Below are positions 25,226 to 36,198 of a stretch of 64,000 nucleotides of DNA, piece by piece. Below the pieces are notes generated by a model. The model was not told the DNA's origin, ran no database searches, and was given only the letters and a program-made list of their open reading frames with translations. Made by a program: the position numbers and the translations under genes. Source of the stretch: Falsiroseomonas algicola (lineage in GTDB: Bacteria > Pseudomonadota > Alphaproteobacteria > Acetobacterales > Acetobacteraceae). The stretch is taken from the NCBI RefSeq assembly GCF_011040385.1, contig NZ_JAAIKB010000013.1, positions 1 through 64,000 on the forward strand. Direction: 5' to 3'. Numbering within the stretch: the stretch's first letter is position 1; each line of letters begins with the position of its first letter.

Positions 25226-26440
25226 ATGATGAAAACCTCCGCTCCCCTCGCATCACAGATGCGCGATCACGCCGTTGCTGCCCGAACCGATGCGGTGGGC
25301 AGCGACTCGGCGGTCGCCGCGCTTCGCGCCGTGCACCGTGTCGCCAGCGAATTGCGGCGCGGCACGCCGGTGCTGATCCGGGGGGCTGGAGGCGCCGTCG
25401 TGGTCGCGGCGGCGGAAACCGTCTCCGCGCGCGGCCTCGGCGAACTCGCCACCGCCGCGATCGGCCCGGCGCTGCTGCTGCTGGCCCCCGTTCGCGCCGC
25501 CGCGGTGCTGCAGCGCCCGGTGCCACAGGCCCTCGCCGCCGCCAATGCGGGCTCGCCGCCGGAGATGGGCGTGGTGGCCCTGCGCCTGCCGCCCGGCCTG
25601 CTGGACCCCGCCGCCCTGAAGACCCTGGCGGACCCGACGGCCGAGCGGTTGCTGCCGGCGGAGCCCGAGCGCGGCGCGGCGCCGCCCCATGCGCTGGCCG
25701 CCATCGGCCTGGCCAAGCTGGCGCGGCTGCTGCCGGCGCTGGTCGCCGCCCCGGCGGCGGAGGGCGCGGCCACGCGGCTGAACCTGCTGGCCGTCGATGC
25801 GGCCGACATACTCTCCTACCCCACCGGCGCCGCGGCGACGCTGACCCGGGTGGCGGAGGCGCGCGTGCCGCTCGAGGATGCGCCGGAGGCAAGGATCGTC
25901 GCCTTCCGCGCTGCCGATGGCGGGATCGAGCACCTGGCCATCCTGGTCGGCCAGCCGGAAGCGGCGCTGGAAGCCGGCACGGCACCGCTGGCCCGCATCC
26001 ATTCCGAATGCTTCACGGGTGACCTGCTCGGCAGCCTCCGCTGCGACTGCGGCCCGCAGCTGCGTGGCGCCATCAAGCGCATGGCGGAGGATCCCTCCGG
26101 CGGCGTGCTGCTCTACCTCGCGCAGGAAGGGCGGGGCATCGGCCTCGTGAACAAGCTGCGTGCCTATGCGCTGCAGGACACCGGGCTCGACACGCTCGAT
26201 GCCAATCGCGCGCTGGGTTATGGCGCGGATGAGCGGAATTTCTGGGTGGCGGCGGAAATGCTGCGCGCCGTCGGCATCGACCGCGTGCGCCTGCTGACCA
26301 ACAACCCCGACAAGCTGGCGGGCCTGGCGGCCTGCGGGATCGGGGTGGAGGGGCGGGAGGCCCACCAGTTCGAGGCCAATGGCGTGAACGACGCCTACCT
26401 CGAGACCAAGGCCCGGCGCTTCGGCCACCTCCTGGCCTGA
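25226..26440 (+). CDS. ribA: GTP cyclohydrolase II with degenerate N-terminal domain (404 aa)
   Basis: The C-terminal half (about residues 205-404) is GTP cyclohydrolase II, the first step of riboflavin synthesis: RIHSECFTGDLLGSLRCDCG carries the zinc-binding Cys, and GVLLYLAQEGRGIGLVNKL and LLTNNPDKLAGL are substrate motifs. The N-terminal 190 residues (VHRVASELRRGTPVLIRG) look like a degenerate RibB-type (DHBP synthase) domain without clear catalytic acids. The frame is open to 24992, but the ATG pair at 25226/25229 is preferred; the 24951-25225 leader lacks a clear FMN riboswitch. The stop overlaps the L,D-transpeptidase ATG by 1 nt. Confidence 0.9.
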   Translation: MMKTSAPLASQMRDHAVAARTDAVGSDSAVAALRAVHRVASELRRGTPVLIRGAGGAVVVAAAETVSARGLGELATAAIGPALLLLAPVRAAAVLQRPVPQALAAANAGSPPEMGVVALRLPPGLLDPAALKTLADPTAERLLPAEPERGAAPPHALAAIGLAKLARLLPALVAAPAAEGAATRLNLLAVDAADILSYPTGAAATLTRVAEARVPLEDAPEARIVAFRAADGGIEHLAILVGQPEAALEAGTAPLARIHSECFTGDLLGSLRCDCGPQLRGAIKRMAEDPSGGVLLYLAQEGRGIGLVNKLRAYALQDTGLDTLDANRALGYGADERNFWVAAEMLRAVGIDRVRLLTNNPDKLAGLAACGIGVEGREAHQFEANGVNDAYLETKARRFGHLLA

Positions 26441-26970
26441 TGCCGGCCGAGGCGGGTTACGCCCGCGTCCAGCCGCAGGGCGATGGCAAGCGCGGGCTGT
26501 TCATCCTGGATGGGCTCGTGCTGCGCTGTGCCCTCGGCAAGGGCGGCGTGCGCCCGGCGATCCAGAAGCGGGAGGGCGATGGCGCGACGCCGGCGGCCAG
26601 CATGGCGCTGCGCCGCGTGCTCTACCGCGCCGATCGCGGCCCGCCGCCGCGCTGCGCCGTGCCGGTGGAGCCGCTGTCGCCCAGCGATGGCTGGTGCGAC
26701 GACGCGAATGATCGCGCCTATAATCGCCCGGTCCAACTGCCTTTCGACGGATCGCATGAGCGGCTGTGGCGGGACGATTCGGTCTATGACGTGATCGGCG
26801 TGCTCGGCTGGAACGACGCGCCGGTGAAGCGCGGCCGCGGCAGCGCCATCTTCCTGCATCTGGCGCGGGAGGATTTCTCGCCCACCGAGGGATGCGTGGC
26901 GCTGGGCGCCCGCGACCTGCGGGCGGTGCTGGAGGCCGGGTTGCGCGGCGTCACGGTGCTGGAGGGCTGA
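26440..26970 (+). CDS. L,D-transpeptidase (YkuD fold) family protein (176 aa)
   Basis: IFLHLA followed by the catalytic block PTEGCVAL matches the YkuD signature (HXX...HGCV-type) of L,D-transpeptidases, which cross-link or modify peptidoglycan in the periplasm. The usual SHGC is TEGC here, as in a known subgroup. No signal peptide is seen, so it is either exported atypically or the start is upstream; the ATG at 26440 overlaps the ribA stop. Pairing with ribA seems to be simple gene packing. Confidence 0.78.
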   Translation: MPAEAGYARVQPQGDGKRGLFILDGLVLRCALGKGGVRPAIQKREGDGATPAASMALRRVLYRADRGPPPRCAVPVEPLSPSDGWCDDANDRAYNRPVQLPFDGSHERLWRDDSVYDVIGVLGWNDAPVKRGRGSAIFLHLAREDFSPTEGCVALGARDLRAVLEAGLRGVTVLEG

Positions 26971-26974
26971 CGCC

Positions 26975-27604
26975 TCATCCCTGCAGCGGCGGCGGCACCG
27001 TGGCCGCCACGGCGGGCCGGGCGAGCAGGCGGTCGAGATAGCCTGGAAGGTGCCGCGCCGCGGCGATGCGCGCGCCGGATTCCGGCAGGCCGCGCAGCCA
27101 GTAGAGAATGGGCACCAGATAGGCGTCCGCCAGGGTAAAGCTTGCGCCGCCGAGGAACCCCTCGCCCAGCGCAGCATCCAGCATCGCGAGGTGACGATCC
27201 AGCGCCGGCGCCACCTCCTCCACCCGCGCGCGGTCCGGGCTGCGGTCCGGCGTGCCGGGGAACAGATAGGCGAAGAGGTAGCGGCGGATCAGCACGGGCT
27301 CCGCGCTGGTCACGACGAGGGAGACCCATTGCTCCGCCTGCGCGGCCGCGCGGGGATCGCGCGGGATCAGGGCAGGTCCTTCGAAGCCCTGGTCGATGAA
27401 GGCCATGATGGCGCGGGATTCCGCCAGCACGAAGCCGTCCTGCCGCAGCAGCGGAATGCGGCCGAGCGGGTGCAGCCTCGCGACGTCCGGATGGCCGGGC
27501 GGCAGGGGGATGTTGGCATGCGCCACCCCCTTCTCCGCCGCCGCGATGCGGGTGGCCCAGACGAAGTTGCTCTGCGGGATGCCGATGATCTCGATGGGGG
27601 GCAT
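26975..27604 (-). CDS. Glutathione S-transferase family protein (209 aa)
   Basis: The N-terminal thioredoxin-like domain (IEIIGIPQSNFVWATRIAAA, GRIPLLRQDGFVLAESRAIM) contains the cis-Pro and the Glu-Ser pair that bind glutathione. The C-terminal helical domain is HLAMLDAALG to FTLADAYLVPILYWLRGLPE. The open frame extends far upstream through the antisense of murJ and beyond; the ATG at 27604 with gaggaga upstream gives normal GST length. The substrate is unknown. Convergent with the L,D-transpeptidase gene, 4 bp apart. Confidence 0.87.
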   Translation of the reverse strand: MPPIEIIGIPQSNFVWATRIAAAEKGVAHANIPLPPGHPDVARLHPLGRIPLLRQDGFVLAESRAIMAFIDQGFEGPALIPRDPRAAAQAEQWVSLVVTSAEPVLIRRYLFAYLFPGTPDRSPDRARVEEVAPALDRHLAMLDAALGEGFLGGASFTLADAYLVPILYWLRGLPESGARIAAARHLPGYLDRLLARPAVAATVPPPLQG

Positions 27605-27677
27605 GGGCGGTCTCCTCGGCGCCGGGATCGGCGTCCGGGGCGATGACGCGCGGGCCATGCCCGTTTCGACACGGCGG

Positions 27678-27844
27678 CTAGCAGGCTGCGGAAGAACGGG
27701 CGGCTGAGGATGGGCGAGCGAATTTTCGTGCAGGAAAGGATGACGCGAAGACACGATGTGGTTGCATCGTGGCGAGCGGCAGACGAATCCTGCGCGGAAA
27801 GGCGCCGCCCAGCCGACCCGTCCCGTTTTTCCGCAGCCTGCTAG
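27678..27844. mobile_element. MITE-like element with 23-bp terminal inverted repeats at the murJ stop
   Basis: The ends at 27678-27700 and 27822-27844 are inverted repeats with 22 of 23 bases matching; each begins CTAGCAGGCTGCGG, and the outermost CTAG is itself palindromic. The 121-bp interior has no gene but contains a perfect hairpin, cacgatg-tggttg-catcgtg (27752-27771). The murJ stop TAG (27841-27843) lies inside the right-hand repeat. The ends resemble those of IS1182/IS5-type elements from memory, so a non-autonomous derivative is plausible, but this is not proven. Confidence 0.6.
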
Positions 27845-29382
27845 GTCTTGCGCCGCCGCAGGCTCCGCAGCGCGTCGCGCAGGTCGAGTCCGCCCAGCGC
27901 CTGCGCCGCGCCGAAATAGCTGACGAGCCCGGCGCCGATCAGCAGCGCCAGCCCGCCGAAGCGGGCCAGGCCATGGTCCAGCGGGAAGATCGCGGCCTGC
28001 AGCGCGAGCAGGACGGCGGACATCACCAGGGCGGCGGCCAGCAGCCGCGGCACGGCGCGGCGCAGGCGGCGGTCCAGCACCAGCTGCCGCCGGCGGACCA
28101 GCAGCCAGCCCAGCACCAGCACATTGGCCCAGGAGGCGAGCGAGGTCGCGAGCGCGATGCCGACATGGCTGAGATAGCGGGTCAGCAGCAGGTTCAGCGC
28201 CAGGTTCAGCGCGACGACGCCGATCGCCACCTTCACCGGCGTCGCCGTGTCCCCGCGCGCGAAAAAGCCCGGGGTCAACGCCTTCACCAGCACGAAGGCC
28301 GGCAGCCCCGCGGCATAGGCGATCAGCGCGAGCGACGTCGCCGCGGTGGCCGTGGCGTCGAAAGCCCCGCGTTCGAACAGCGTGCCGATGATCGGCCGCG
28401 CGACGCAGGCCATGGCGAAGGCGGCCGGCAGGGCGAAGGCCAGCGTCAGCTCGATGGCCCTGTTCTGGCTGCGATGCGCCGACAGCGCCTTCCCCGTCCG
28501 CAGCTGGCGCGACAGCAGCGGCAGCAGCGCGGTGCCGACCGCCGCGCCGATGACGCCGAGCGGCAGCTGCGAGATCCGGTCGGCGTAATAGAGGAAACTC
28601 ACCGCCCCCGCCGGCAGCAGCGACCCGATGATGATGCCGATGGCGAGGTTGAGCTGCGTGACCCCCGCCCCGATCAGCCCTGGCCCCATCCGGCGCAGCA
28701 CGCCCCGCACCTCCGGCGTCAGCCGCGGCACCGAGAGAGGGTTGATCGCCATCCCCCCCATCCGCGCCGCCACGATCAGCATGAGGAGCTGCACGAGGCC
28801 GGAGGCGACGACGCCCCAGGCCAGCGCATGGGCGGGCGTGGCGACATAGGGCGTCAGGCCCAGCAGCGCCGCCATGGAGATCAGGTTGAACAGCACCGGC
28901 GCCGCGGCCGCGGCGGCGAAGCGGTCCATCCCGTTCAGCACGCCGGAGACCAGTGCCGCCAGGCAGATGAACAGCAGATAGGGGAAGGTGATGCGCGTGA
29001 GTTCCACGGCCAGCGGGAAGCGCAGCGCCTCCCCCACGAAGCCCGGGGCGAGGACGAACAGCAGCTGCGGCATGAAGATGATGCCGATGGCGACCAGGCC
29101 GCTCAGCGACAGCGTCATCAGCCCCGCCAGCGCATTGGCCAGCGCCCGGGCCTTGGCGGGGCCGTCCAACGCATAGGCGCCGGCGAAGGCCGGCACGAAG
29201 GCGGCGTTGAAGGCGCCCTCCCCGAAGAGCTGGCGGAACAGGTTGGGCAGGCGCAGCGCCACGAAGAAGGCATCGCCGATCGGCCCGGCGCCGAGGCGGG
29301 CGGCGATCAGCATGTCCCGCGCGAAGCCGAGGATGCGGCTCGCCATGGTCCAGCCGCCGACGGTGAAGATGCTGCGGAGCAT
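27841..29382 (-). CDS. murJ: Lipid II flippase MurJ (513 aa)
   Basis: Integral membrane protein with about 14 helices. The start SIFTVGGWTMASRILGFARD, then LIAARLGAGPIGDAFFVALR, LPNLFRQLFGEGAFNAAFVP and the later Arg-rich loops match MurJ, which flips lipid II for peptidoglycan synthesis. The frame opens with a GTG at 29439, but the ATG at 29382 (MLRSIFTVGG) fits the family. The final codons KT and the stop lie at or inside a MITE-like terminal repeat, so the C-terminus may differ slightly from relatives. Divergent from the small gene at 29474. Confidence 0.92.
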   Translation of the reverse strand: MLRSIFTVGGWTMASRILGFARDMLIAARLGAGPIGDAFFVALRLPNLFRQLFGEGAFNAAFVPAFAGAYALDGPAKARALANALAGLMTLSLSGLVAIGIIFMPQLLFVLAPGFVGEALRFPLAVELTRITFPYLLFICLAALVSGVLNGMDRFAAAAAAPVLFNLISMAALLGLTPYVATPAHALAWGVVASGLVQLLMLIVAARMGGMAINPLSVPRLTPEVRGVLRRMGPGLIGAGVTQLNLAIGIIIGSLLPAGAVSFLYYADRISQLPLGVIGAAVGTALLPLLSRQLRTGKALSAHRSQNRAIELTLAFALPAAFAMACVARPIIGTLFERGAFDATATAATSLALIAYAAGLPAFVLVKALTPGFFARGDTATPVKVAIGVVALNLALNLLLTRYLSHVGIALATSLASWANVLVLGWLLVRRRQLVLDRRLRRAVPRLLAAALVMSAVLLALQAAIFPLDHGLARFGGLALLIGAGLVSYFGAAQALGGLDLRDALRSLRRRKT

Positions 29383-29473
29383 GCCGGGGGTGTAGTCCGG
29401 ATGCCGGGGGCGGGGAACCGCGGCGCGCCGCCTGTTCACTGATGATTAGCGCGACCGGGGTAAGCCCAGGGCA

Positions 29474-29833
29474 ATGTCGCTCATCCCCGCATTGCCGCGC
29501 CTGACGCCGTCCCCGGTGCGGGGACTCGGCCCGGCCTGGCTGCTGCTGGGCGTGGCGACGATCGGCCTGCTCGCCCTGCAGGCCCTGCCGCGCGCCGGGT
29601 TGCCCGTGCTGGTGGTCTTTCCGCCAGGGCTCGGCCCTGACCGCGCGCTGGCCGGGCTGCTGGCGGTGCCGGGCTGGGACCCGGCGATGGTCCGGGCTTT
29701 CGGGCCCTTCGCCGTCGCGATCGCCGCACCGGCGGATCCCTCCGCGGAAGCCGGCACCTTGCGGCGCGGCAGCGGCGCCTGGCTGACCCTGTCCGCCCCC
29801 GGCCGCGCGGCCTGCATGGGACGGATCGGCTGA
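29474..29833 (+). CDS. Hypothetical protein with one N-terminal membrane helix (119 aa)
   Basis: One hydrophobic segment ([18 protein letters not shown], about residues 22-39) is followed by a small domain with repeated [19 protein letters not shown] and a predicted alpha/beta pattern, perhaps a thin periplasmic domain. No family recognised. The ATG at 29474 lies 91 bp from murJ, on the opposite strand. The following 94 bp up to the MCP gene hold no gene. Real coding is likely but not certain. Confidence 0.55.
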   Translation: MSLIPALPRLTPSPVRGLGPAWLLLGVATIGLLALQALPRAGLPVLVVFPPGLGPDRALAGLLAVPGWDPAMVRAFGPFAVAIAAPADPSAEAGTLRRGSGAWLTLSAPGRAACMGRIG

Positions 29834-29927
29834 TACGCCGCGCGTGTCGCGCGGCGGGACTGGTGTGAAACGACCGCTCCACGCCGTGCTCGCGGCGCGC
29901 CGGCCATCTTGTGGAGACGATGTCTCG

Positions 29928-31388
29928 ATGGATCTCGATCGACTGCGCCAGGGCACGGCGCGCATGCTGCTGGCCACGCTCGCGGCCGGGGTGCCGCTGC
30001 TGGTCCTGACCGCCTGGATCTCGGGCGACCCCTGGGAACAGGTGCTGGGCGCGGGCGGGCTGTCGGCGGTGGCGCTGGTGGCCTCCCTCCTCGCGGCACG
30101 GGCCGGCATCGCGCATCCCGTGGCGCGCCCCGTCATCACGGTGGCGCTGATGGTGCAGGTCTCCGTGCTGGTCTGGGTGGCGCCCGATTCGCTCCGCATC
30201 GACATGCACATGGCCTATTTCGCGGCGCTGGCCGTGGCGGCGGGGCTGGTGGATCGCCGCGCGATCATCCTCGCCACGCTGACGGTCGCGCTGCATCACA
30301 CGGTGCTGGCGGGCATCGCGCCCCTGGTCGTCTTCGGCGGCGAAGGCTCCATCCTGCGCGTTGCCGTCCATGCCGGCATCCTGGTGGCGGAGGCCGCGGC
30401 GCTGATCGCGCTGGTCACCGGCCTGCAGCGCGCCTTCGCCGCCGCCAGCGACGCGATGCAGCAGGCCGAGGCCGCACGGGCCGCGGAGCAGGCGGAAGTG
30501 GAGCGCCGGCTGGCACGGGACGCGACGGCCGCGGCGGAAGCCCGGGCGGGCCGGCAGGCCCTGGCCGCGACGGTGGAATCCGAGGTCGGCGGCGTGGCCG
30601 CCCATGTGGTGACCGCCGCCGCCGATATCGGCCGGGCGGCCAGCGGCCTCGGCGAGGCCACCAAGGCGGGGCGCGACAGCGCGCAGGATGCGGCGCGCGC
30701 CACCGCCGCCGCCGCCGCGGGGGTGCAGACGGTCGCCGCCGCCGCCGAGGAACTCGCCACCGCGGTGGCGGAGGTGACGCGCCAGGTCTCCAACGCGGCG
30801 GAGGTCGCGGGCCGCGCCTCCAGCCAGGCGCGGGAGACGGATGTGCTGGTGAACGGACTGGCGGAGGGTGCGGAGCGCATCGGCCAGGTGGTGCGGCTGA
30901 TCAGCGACATCGCCGGCCAGACCAACCTGCTGGCGCTGAACGCGACGATCGAGGCCGCGCGCGCCGGCGATGCCGGCAAGGGCTTTGCCGTGGTTGCCAA
31001 TGAAGTGAAGGCGCTTGCCGCGCAGACCGCCAAGGCGACGGAGGAGATCGGCCAGCAGGTCACCGCCATCCAGGCCTCCACCGCCGAAGCCGTGAAGGCC
31101 ATCCGCGGCATCTCCGACGTGGTGGGGGACCTCGACGGCGTCGCCAGCGCCATCGCCGCGGCGGTGGAGCAGCAGGGCGCCGCGACGCGGGAGATTGCAG
31201 GCACCGCCGCCAAGGTCGCGCAGAGCACCGATGCCGCCGCCGGCGCGGTGGACCGCGCGGAGCAGGCGATCGGCACCACCAGCGCCGCCGTCGCCTCGCT
31301 GGACGAAACGGCGCGGCGGCTGGACCAGGGCGCGGCGACGCTGCGCCAGGCGCTGGGCAACACGGTGCAGGGGCTGCGCGCCGCCTGA
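29928..31388 (+). CDS. Methyl-accepting chemotaxis protein with membrane-embedded sensor (486 aa)
   Basis: Instead of a periplasmic domain, the N-terminal 180 residues form about six membrane helices, with [20 protein letters not shown] and [15 protein letters not shown] placing His residues at the membrane boundary, possibly a cofactor or metal site. An Ala/Glu/Arg-rich coiled coil ([20 protein letters not shown]) links to the signalling domain, whose tip [20 protein letters not shown] is the same as in the MCP at 2220. No HAMP is obvious. The ATG at 29928 ([14 protein letters not shown]) is preferred over an earlier in-frame start at 29844. Confidence 0.9.
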   Translation: MDLDRLRQGTARMLLATLAAGVPLLVLTAWISGDPWEQVLGAGGLSAVALVASLLAARAGIAHPVARPVITVALMVQVSVLVWVAPDSLRIDMHMAYFAALAVAAGLVDRRAIILATLTVALHHTVLAGIAPLVVFGGEGSILRVAVHAGILVAEAAALIALVTGLQRAFAAASDAMQQAEAARAAEQAEVERRLARDATAAAEARAGRQALAATVESEVGGVAAHVVTAAADIGRAASGLGEATKAGRDSAQDAARATAAAAAGVQTVAAAAEELATAVAEVTRQVSNAAEVAGRASSQARETDVLVNGLAEGAERIGQVVRLISDIAGQTNLLALNATIEAARAGDAGKGFAVVANEVKALAAQTAKATEEIGQQVTAIQASTAEAVKAIRGISDVVGDLDGVASAIAAAVEQQGAATREIAGTAAKVAQSTDAAAGAVDRAEQAIGTTSAAVASLDETARRLDQGAATLRQALGNTVQGLRAA

Positions 31389-31413
31389 GGCGGGGCGGCA
31401 TGACCCCCGGGTG

Positions 31414-31442
31414 CTTGCCTGGGGGCATCGGGACGCCTAGGT
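31414..31442 (+). promoter_or_regulatory. Possible heat-shock promoter of grpE
   Basis: CTTG (31414-31417), an 18-nt spacer and CCTAGGT (31436-31442) resemble the alphaproteobacterial sigma32 pattern (CTTG plus CYTATNT). It lies 72 bp upstream of the grpE ATG. It is one mismatch-tolerant match in GC-rich DNA, so confidence is low. Confidence 0.3.
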
Positions 31443-31514
31443 GGGGGCGGCGCGTCCGTGACGCCTCCCCGTTCCGATCCGCCAACCAGGCCTGAGATCC
31501 AGATCATCACCGAC

Positions 31515-32093
31515 ATGAGCGACAAGCAGGATACCCCGAGCCCCGCCGAGACCCCGGCGGAGGCCGTTGCCGCGGCGACCGAGGGCAGCGCCGCCCAGCC
31601 CGGCGCCGTGCCGCCTTCGGATGCGGAGCGCGTTGCGGCGCTGGAGGCCGAGCTCGGCCAGATGCGCGACAAGTGGCTGCGCGCGGAAGCCGACAACGCC
31701 AATCTCCGCGCCCGCGCGAAGCGGGAGGCGGAGGATGCGCGGCTCTATGCCGTGCAGAAATTCGCCCGCGACGTGGTGGAGACGGCGGAGAACCTTCGCC
31801 GCGGCCTGGACAGCCTGCCGCCGGCCGCCGAGGGCGAGGCCGAGCTGCTGGCCAAGCTGCGCGGCGGGTTCGAGGGCGTGGAACGCGCCTTCGTCGCCAT
31901 GCTGGAACGCCATGGCGTGCAGAAGCAGGACGCGCAGGGCAAGGCCTTCGACCCGGAACTGCACCAGGCGATGGCCGAGCAGCCGGCGCCCGACGGCGTC
32001 GAGCCCGGCACCATCATCCAGGCCTGGACGCCGGCCTGGACGCTGCATGGCCGCCTGCTGAAGCCCGCCATGGTGGTGGTCGCGGGCAAGTAG
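31515..32093 (+). CDS. grpE: GrpE nucleotide exchange factor (192 aa)
   Basis: Co-chaperone that releases ADP from DnaK. A long N-terminal helix (ERVAALEAELGQMRDKWLRA, DNANLRARAKREAEDARLYA) is followed by FARDVVETAENLRRGLDSLP and the beta-wing LHQAMAEQPAPDGVEPGTII, QAWTPAWTLHGRLLKPAMVV, all typical GrpE. The ATG at 31515 is chosen over 31458 by family length. The next gene, a GNAT enzyme, begins 5 bp after the stop. Close to dnaK and dnaJ, though separated by two other genes. Confidence 0.95.
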   Translation: MSDKQDTPSPAETPAEAVAAATEGSAAQPGAVPPSDAERVAALEAELGQMRDKWLRAEADNANLRARAKREAEDARLYAVQKFARDVVETAENLRRGLDSLPPAAEGEAELLAKLRGGFEGVERAFVAMLERHGVQKQDAQGKAFDPELHQAMAEQPAPDGVEPGTIIQAWTPAWTLHGRLLKPAMVVVAGK

Positions 32094-32097
32094 CCTG

Positions 32098-32589
32098 TTG
32101 ACGCCTCGCGCCATCGCGCCGGCGGACCTGCCGGCGCTGAATGCGCTGAACGATGCCCATGCGGCGGCGGTGAACGCGCTGCCGCCGGCGGATTTCGCGG
32201 CGCTCGTCGGCATCGCCTTCCGTGCGCGGATGATCGAGGCCGCGGACGGCGCGCCGGCCGCGTTCCTCATCGCGCTGAGCCACGAGACGCCGCCGCAGGG
32301 GCCGAACCACGCCTGGTTTCTCGCCCGTCATCCACGCTTCGCCTATGTCGATCGCGTCGTCGTTGCGGACGCCTGGCAGGGGCGCGGGCTGGGGCGTGCG
32401 CTCTATGACGACCTCGCGGCCGAGGCGCGGGAAGCCGGCCTGCCGCTGCTGGCCTGCGAGGTGAACCTCGACCCGCCCAACCCCGGCAGCATGGCATTTC
32501 ATCAGAAGCTCGGCTTCGCGCCCGCGGGGGAAGCGACCGATCCGCGCAACGGCAAGCGCGTGCGCTACCTGGTCAAGGCGCTGGGATAG
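32098..32589 (+). CDS. GNAT family acetyltransferase (163 aa)
   Basis: YVDRVVVADAWQGRGLGRAL is the acetyl-CoA-binding motif A, and GSMAFHQKLGFAPAGEA is the C-terminal GNAT strand and helix. Substrate unknown. The start is a TTG at 32098, only 5 bp after the grpE stop, so it is probably cotranscribed. The last 17 nt overlap the end of the convergent DUF3422 gene. Confidence 0.85.
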   Translation: MTPRAIAPADLPALNALNDAHAAAVNALPPADFAALVGIAFRARMIEAADGAPAAFLIALSHETPPQGPNHAWFLARHPRFAYVDRVVVADAWQGRGLGRALYDDLAAEAREAGLPLLACEVNLDPPNPGSMAFHQKLGFAPAGEATDPRNGKRVRYLVKALG

Positions 32590-33859
32590 CCTTCCGCCGG
32601 TTGCGGCGCATCCGCACCCAGACCAGCGCCGCCACCACCGGCACCAGCAGCGCCAGCACCGTCTCCGCCTTCCAGGCGCCGAGCGGCACGGGCTTCAGCG
32701 CGTAGCCCATCAGCGACAGCACATAGTAGGAAATGCCGGCGACGGAGAGACCCTCCACCGTCTCCTGCAGCCGCAGCTGGGCGCGGCCGGTATCGGCCAT
32801 GGCGCCGAGCAACTTCTGCGTCTGCGCTTCCTGCGCCACGGCGACGCGGGCGCGGAGCAGGTCCACGGCGCGGCCACAGCGGACGGAGAGGTTGGCGATG
32901 CGCGTACCCGTCGCCTCCACCGTGGCGACGGCCGGGTCGAGCCGTCGTTCCAGGTATTCCGTCAGCGTCGGCAGCCCGTGCAGCCGGGCCTCCCGCAGCG
33001 ATTGCAGGCGGCGGCCGACCAGGGCGTGGTAGGCGCGGGTGCCGCTGAAGCGGTCCGCCGTCTCGGCCGCCAGGCGCTCGATGGTGGTGGCGAGGTCCGT
33101 CAGTTCCTCCAGCGCTTCCCGTTCCTCATCCAGCTTGTCGAGGCCGGGCAGGCGCGCGGTCAGCGCGGCGAGGCCCGCGGAGGCGCGGGCGAGTTCGGGG
33201 CCGCAGGCGCGCGCCTGGGGCAGCGCGAGCAGGGCCAGCAGGCGGTAGGTCTCGACCTCCCACACCGCCTGGGCGAGGCGGCCGGCCAGCGCGGCCGTCA
33301 TCCCGTGATCCTGCAGCAGGATGCGGGTGAAGCCATCCGCGCCGGGGCGGAAATCCGTCCAGGCCGTGGCGACGCCGGCGGAGAGGCTGGAACCCGCGAG
33401 ATTGTCCGGCACGAAGCAGCCGGGCGGCGGCGGCTCGTCCTCCCCCGCCGTGCGCGGCACGGCGATATGGGCGGCGACCAGCGTGCGGCCGGGAAGTTCC
33501 GCCAGCCAATCCGTGGGCACGGCCTCGATCGCCGTATCCTCGAAGGGATCGGGCGCGCTGGCATCGGGGCCGGGGCGGAGGAAGGTCCAGCCATCGAATT
33601 CCGTGTGGCGTTCGTAGCGCAACGTGAAGCGCCCGAAATCGGCCAGCACGAAATCGGCACCCGCCGCCGGCGGCGTCACGCCATAGCGGCGGCACAGCGT
33701 CTCCAGGTGGCGGATGGCGGCTCCCCGGTCGGCCCCGGGCTCGCGCAGCAAGGCGAGCCGGCTGATCGTGACGGGGGTGGCGAGCGGCAGGGCCGGGCGG
33801 GCATGAAGCTCGCCGGCCAGCAGGTCGCGGTCGGGGTGCAGGGGGAGGGTCTTGATCAT
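32573..33859 (-). CDS. DUF3422 family membrane protein (428 aa)
   Basis: N-terminal region [35 protein letters not shown] and [14 protein letters not shown] match the DUF3422 family of about 420-430 residues. Two C-terminal membrane helices ([29 protein letters not shown]) anchor a large cytoplasmic domain with long helices. The function is unknown; family members occur in many proteobacteria. The ATG at 33859 is chosen by family start over 33925. Convergent with the GNAT gene and divergent from dnaK. Confidence 0.85.
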   Translation of the reverse strand: MIKTLPLHPDRDLLAGELHARPALPLATPVTISRLALLREPGADRGAAIRHLETLCRRYGVTPPAAGADFVLADFGRFTLRYERHTEFDGWTFLRPGPDASAPDPFEDTAIEAVPTDWLAELPGRTLVAAHIAVPRTAGEDEPPPPGCFVPDNLAGSSLSAGVATAWTDFRPGADGFTRILLQDHGMTAALAGRLAQAVWEVETYRLLALLALPQARACGPELARASAGLAALTARLPGLDKLDEEREALEELTDLATTIERLAAETADRFSGTRAYHALVGRRLQSLREARLHGLPTLTEYLERRLDPAVATVEATGTRIANLSVRCGRAVDLLRARVAVAQEAQTQKLLGAMADTGRAQLRLQETVEGLSVAGISYYVLSLMGYALKPVPLGAWKAETVLALLVPVVAALVWVRMRRNRRKAIPAP

Positions 33860-34112
33860 CGGCCGCCGCAATCTACACGAAGGCAGGCCAGCGCCGGAAC
33901 GAAAGAAGCGACTTTTGCGCCACATGAGGCGGGAGGCTTCGGAACTTCCGCGCGCAAAGGTTGAGTCGCTGCCTCAATCCCCCTTCCGCCCCCTTGCCCG
34001 GGGCGACTGCGATGAATATGTCACAGCCCATCTACCAACCCCCATCCGGCAGGGGCCGGGGGCGGTGCCTTCAGGGGCCGCTCTCACGCCGCCGCAAGAG
34101 GAGCCACATCGG
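33860..34112 (+). promoter_or_regulatory. dnaK leader region
   Basis: A 253-bp non-coding leader. A palindrome ttgag-tcgctgc-ctcaa (33961-33977) could be an operator. CTTG at 33993 followed by aatat at 34015 is a weak sigma32-like pair. The ribosome site aggag (34099-34103) precedes the dnaK ATG. No CIRCE element is seen. Confidence 0.3.
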
Positions 34113-36047
<1,935 letters not shown>

Positions 36048-36198
36048 CAGGGCGAGGTCTCCGGATCGGCCACCGTTCCCGGCGCGCCCGGCTTCCGAAA
36101 GGGGGTCGGGCGTTGCCTTGTTGAAACAATGTCGCTGAACACGCTGCCCCACGGGCCCAGGCCCGACCGGGGCAGCCAGCGTGAGGACTTGGGGCCCC

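Noticed and set aside
26975-30211. A 1078-codon minus-strand frame
   Set aside because: Only the first part (GST, 26975-27604) is real; the remainder is antisense or out of frame to murJ and the second MCP gene.
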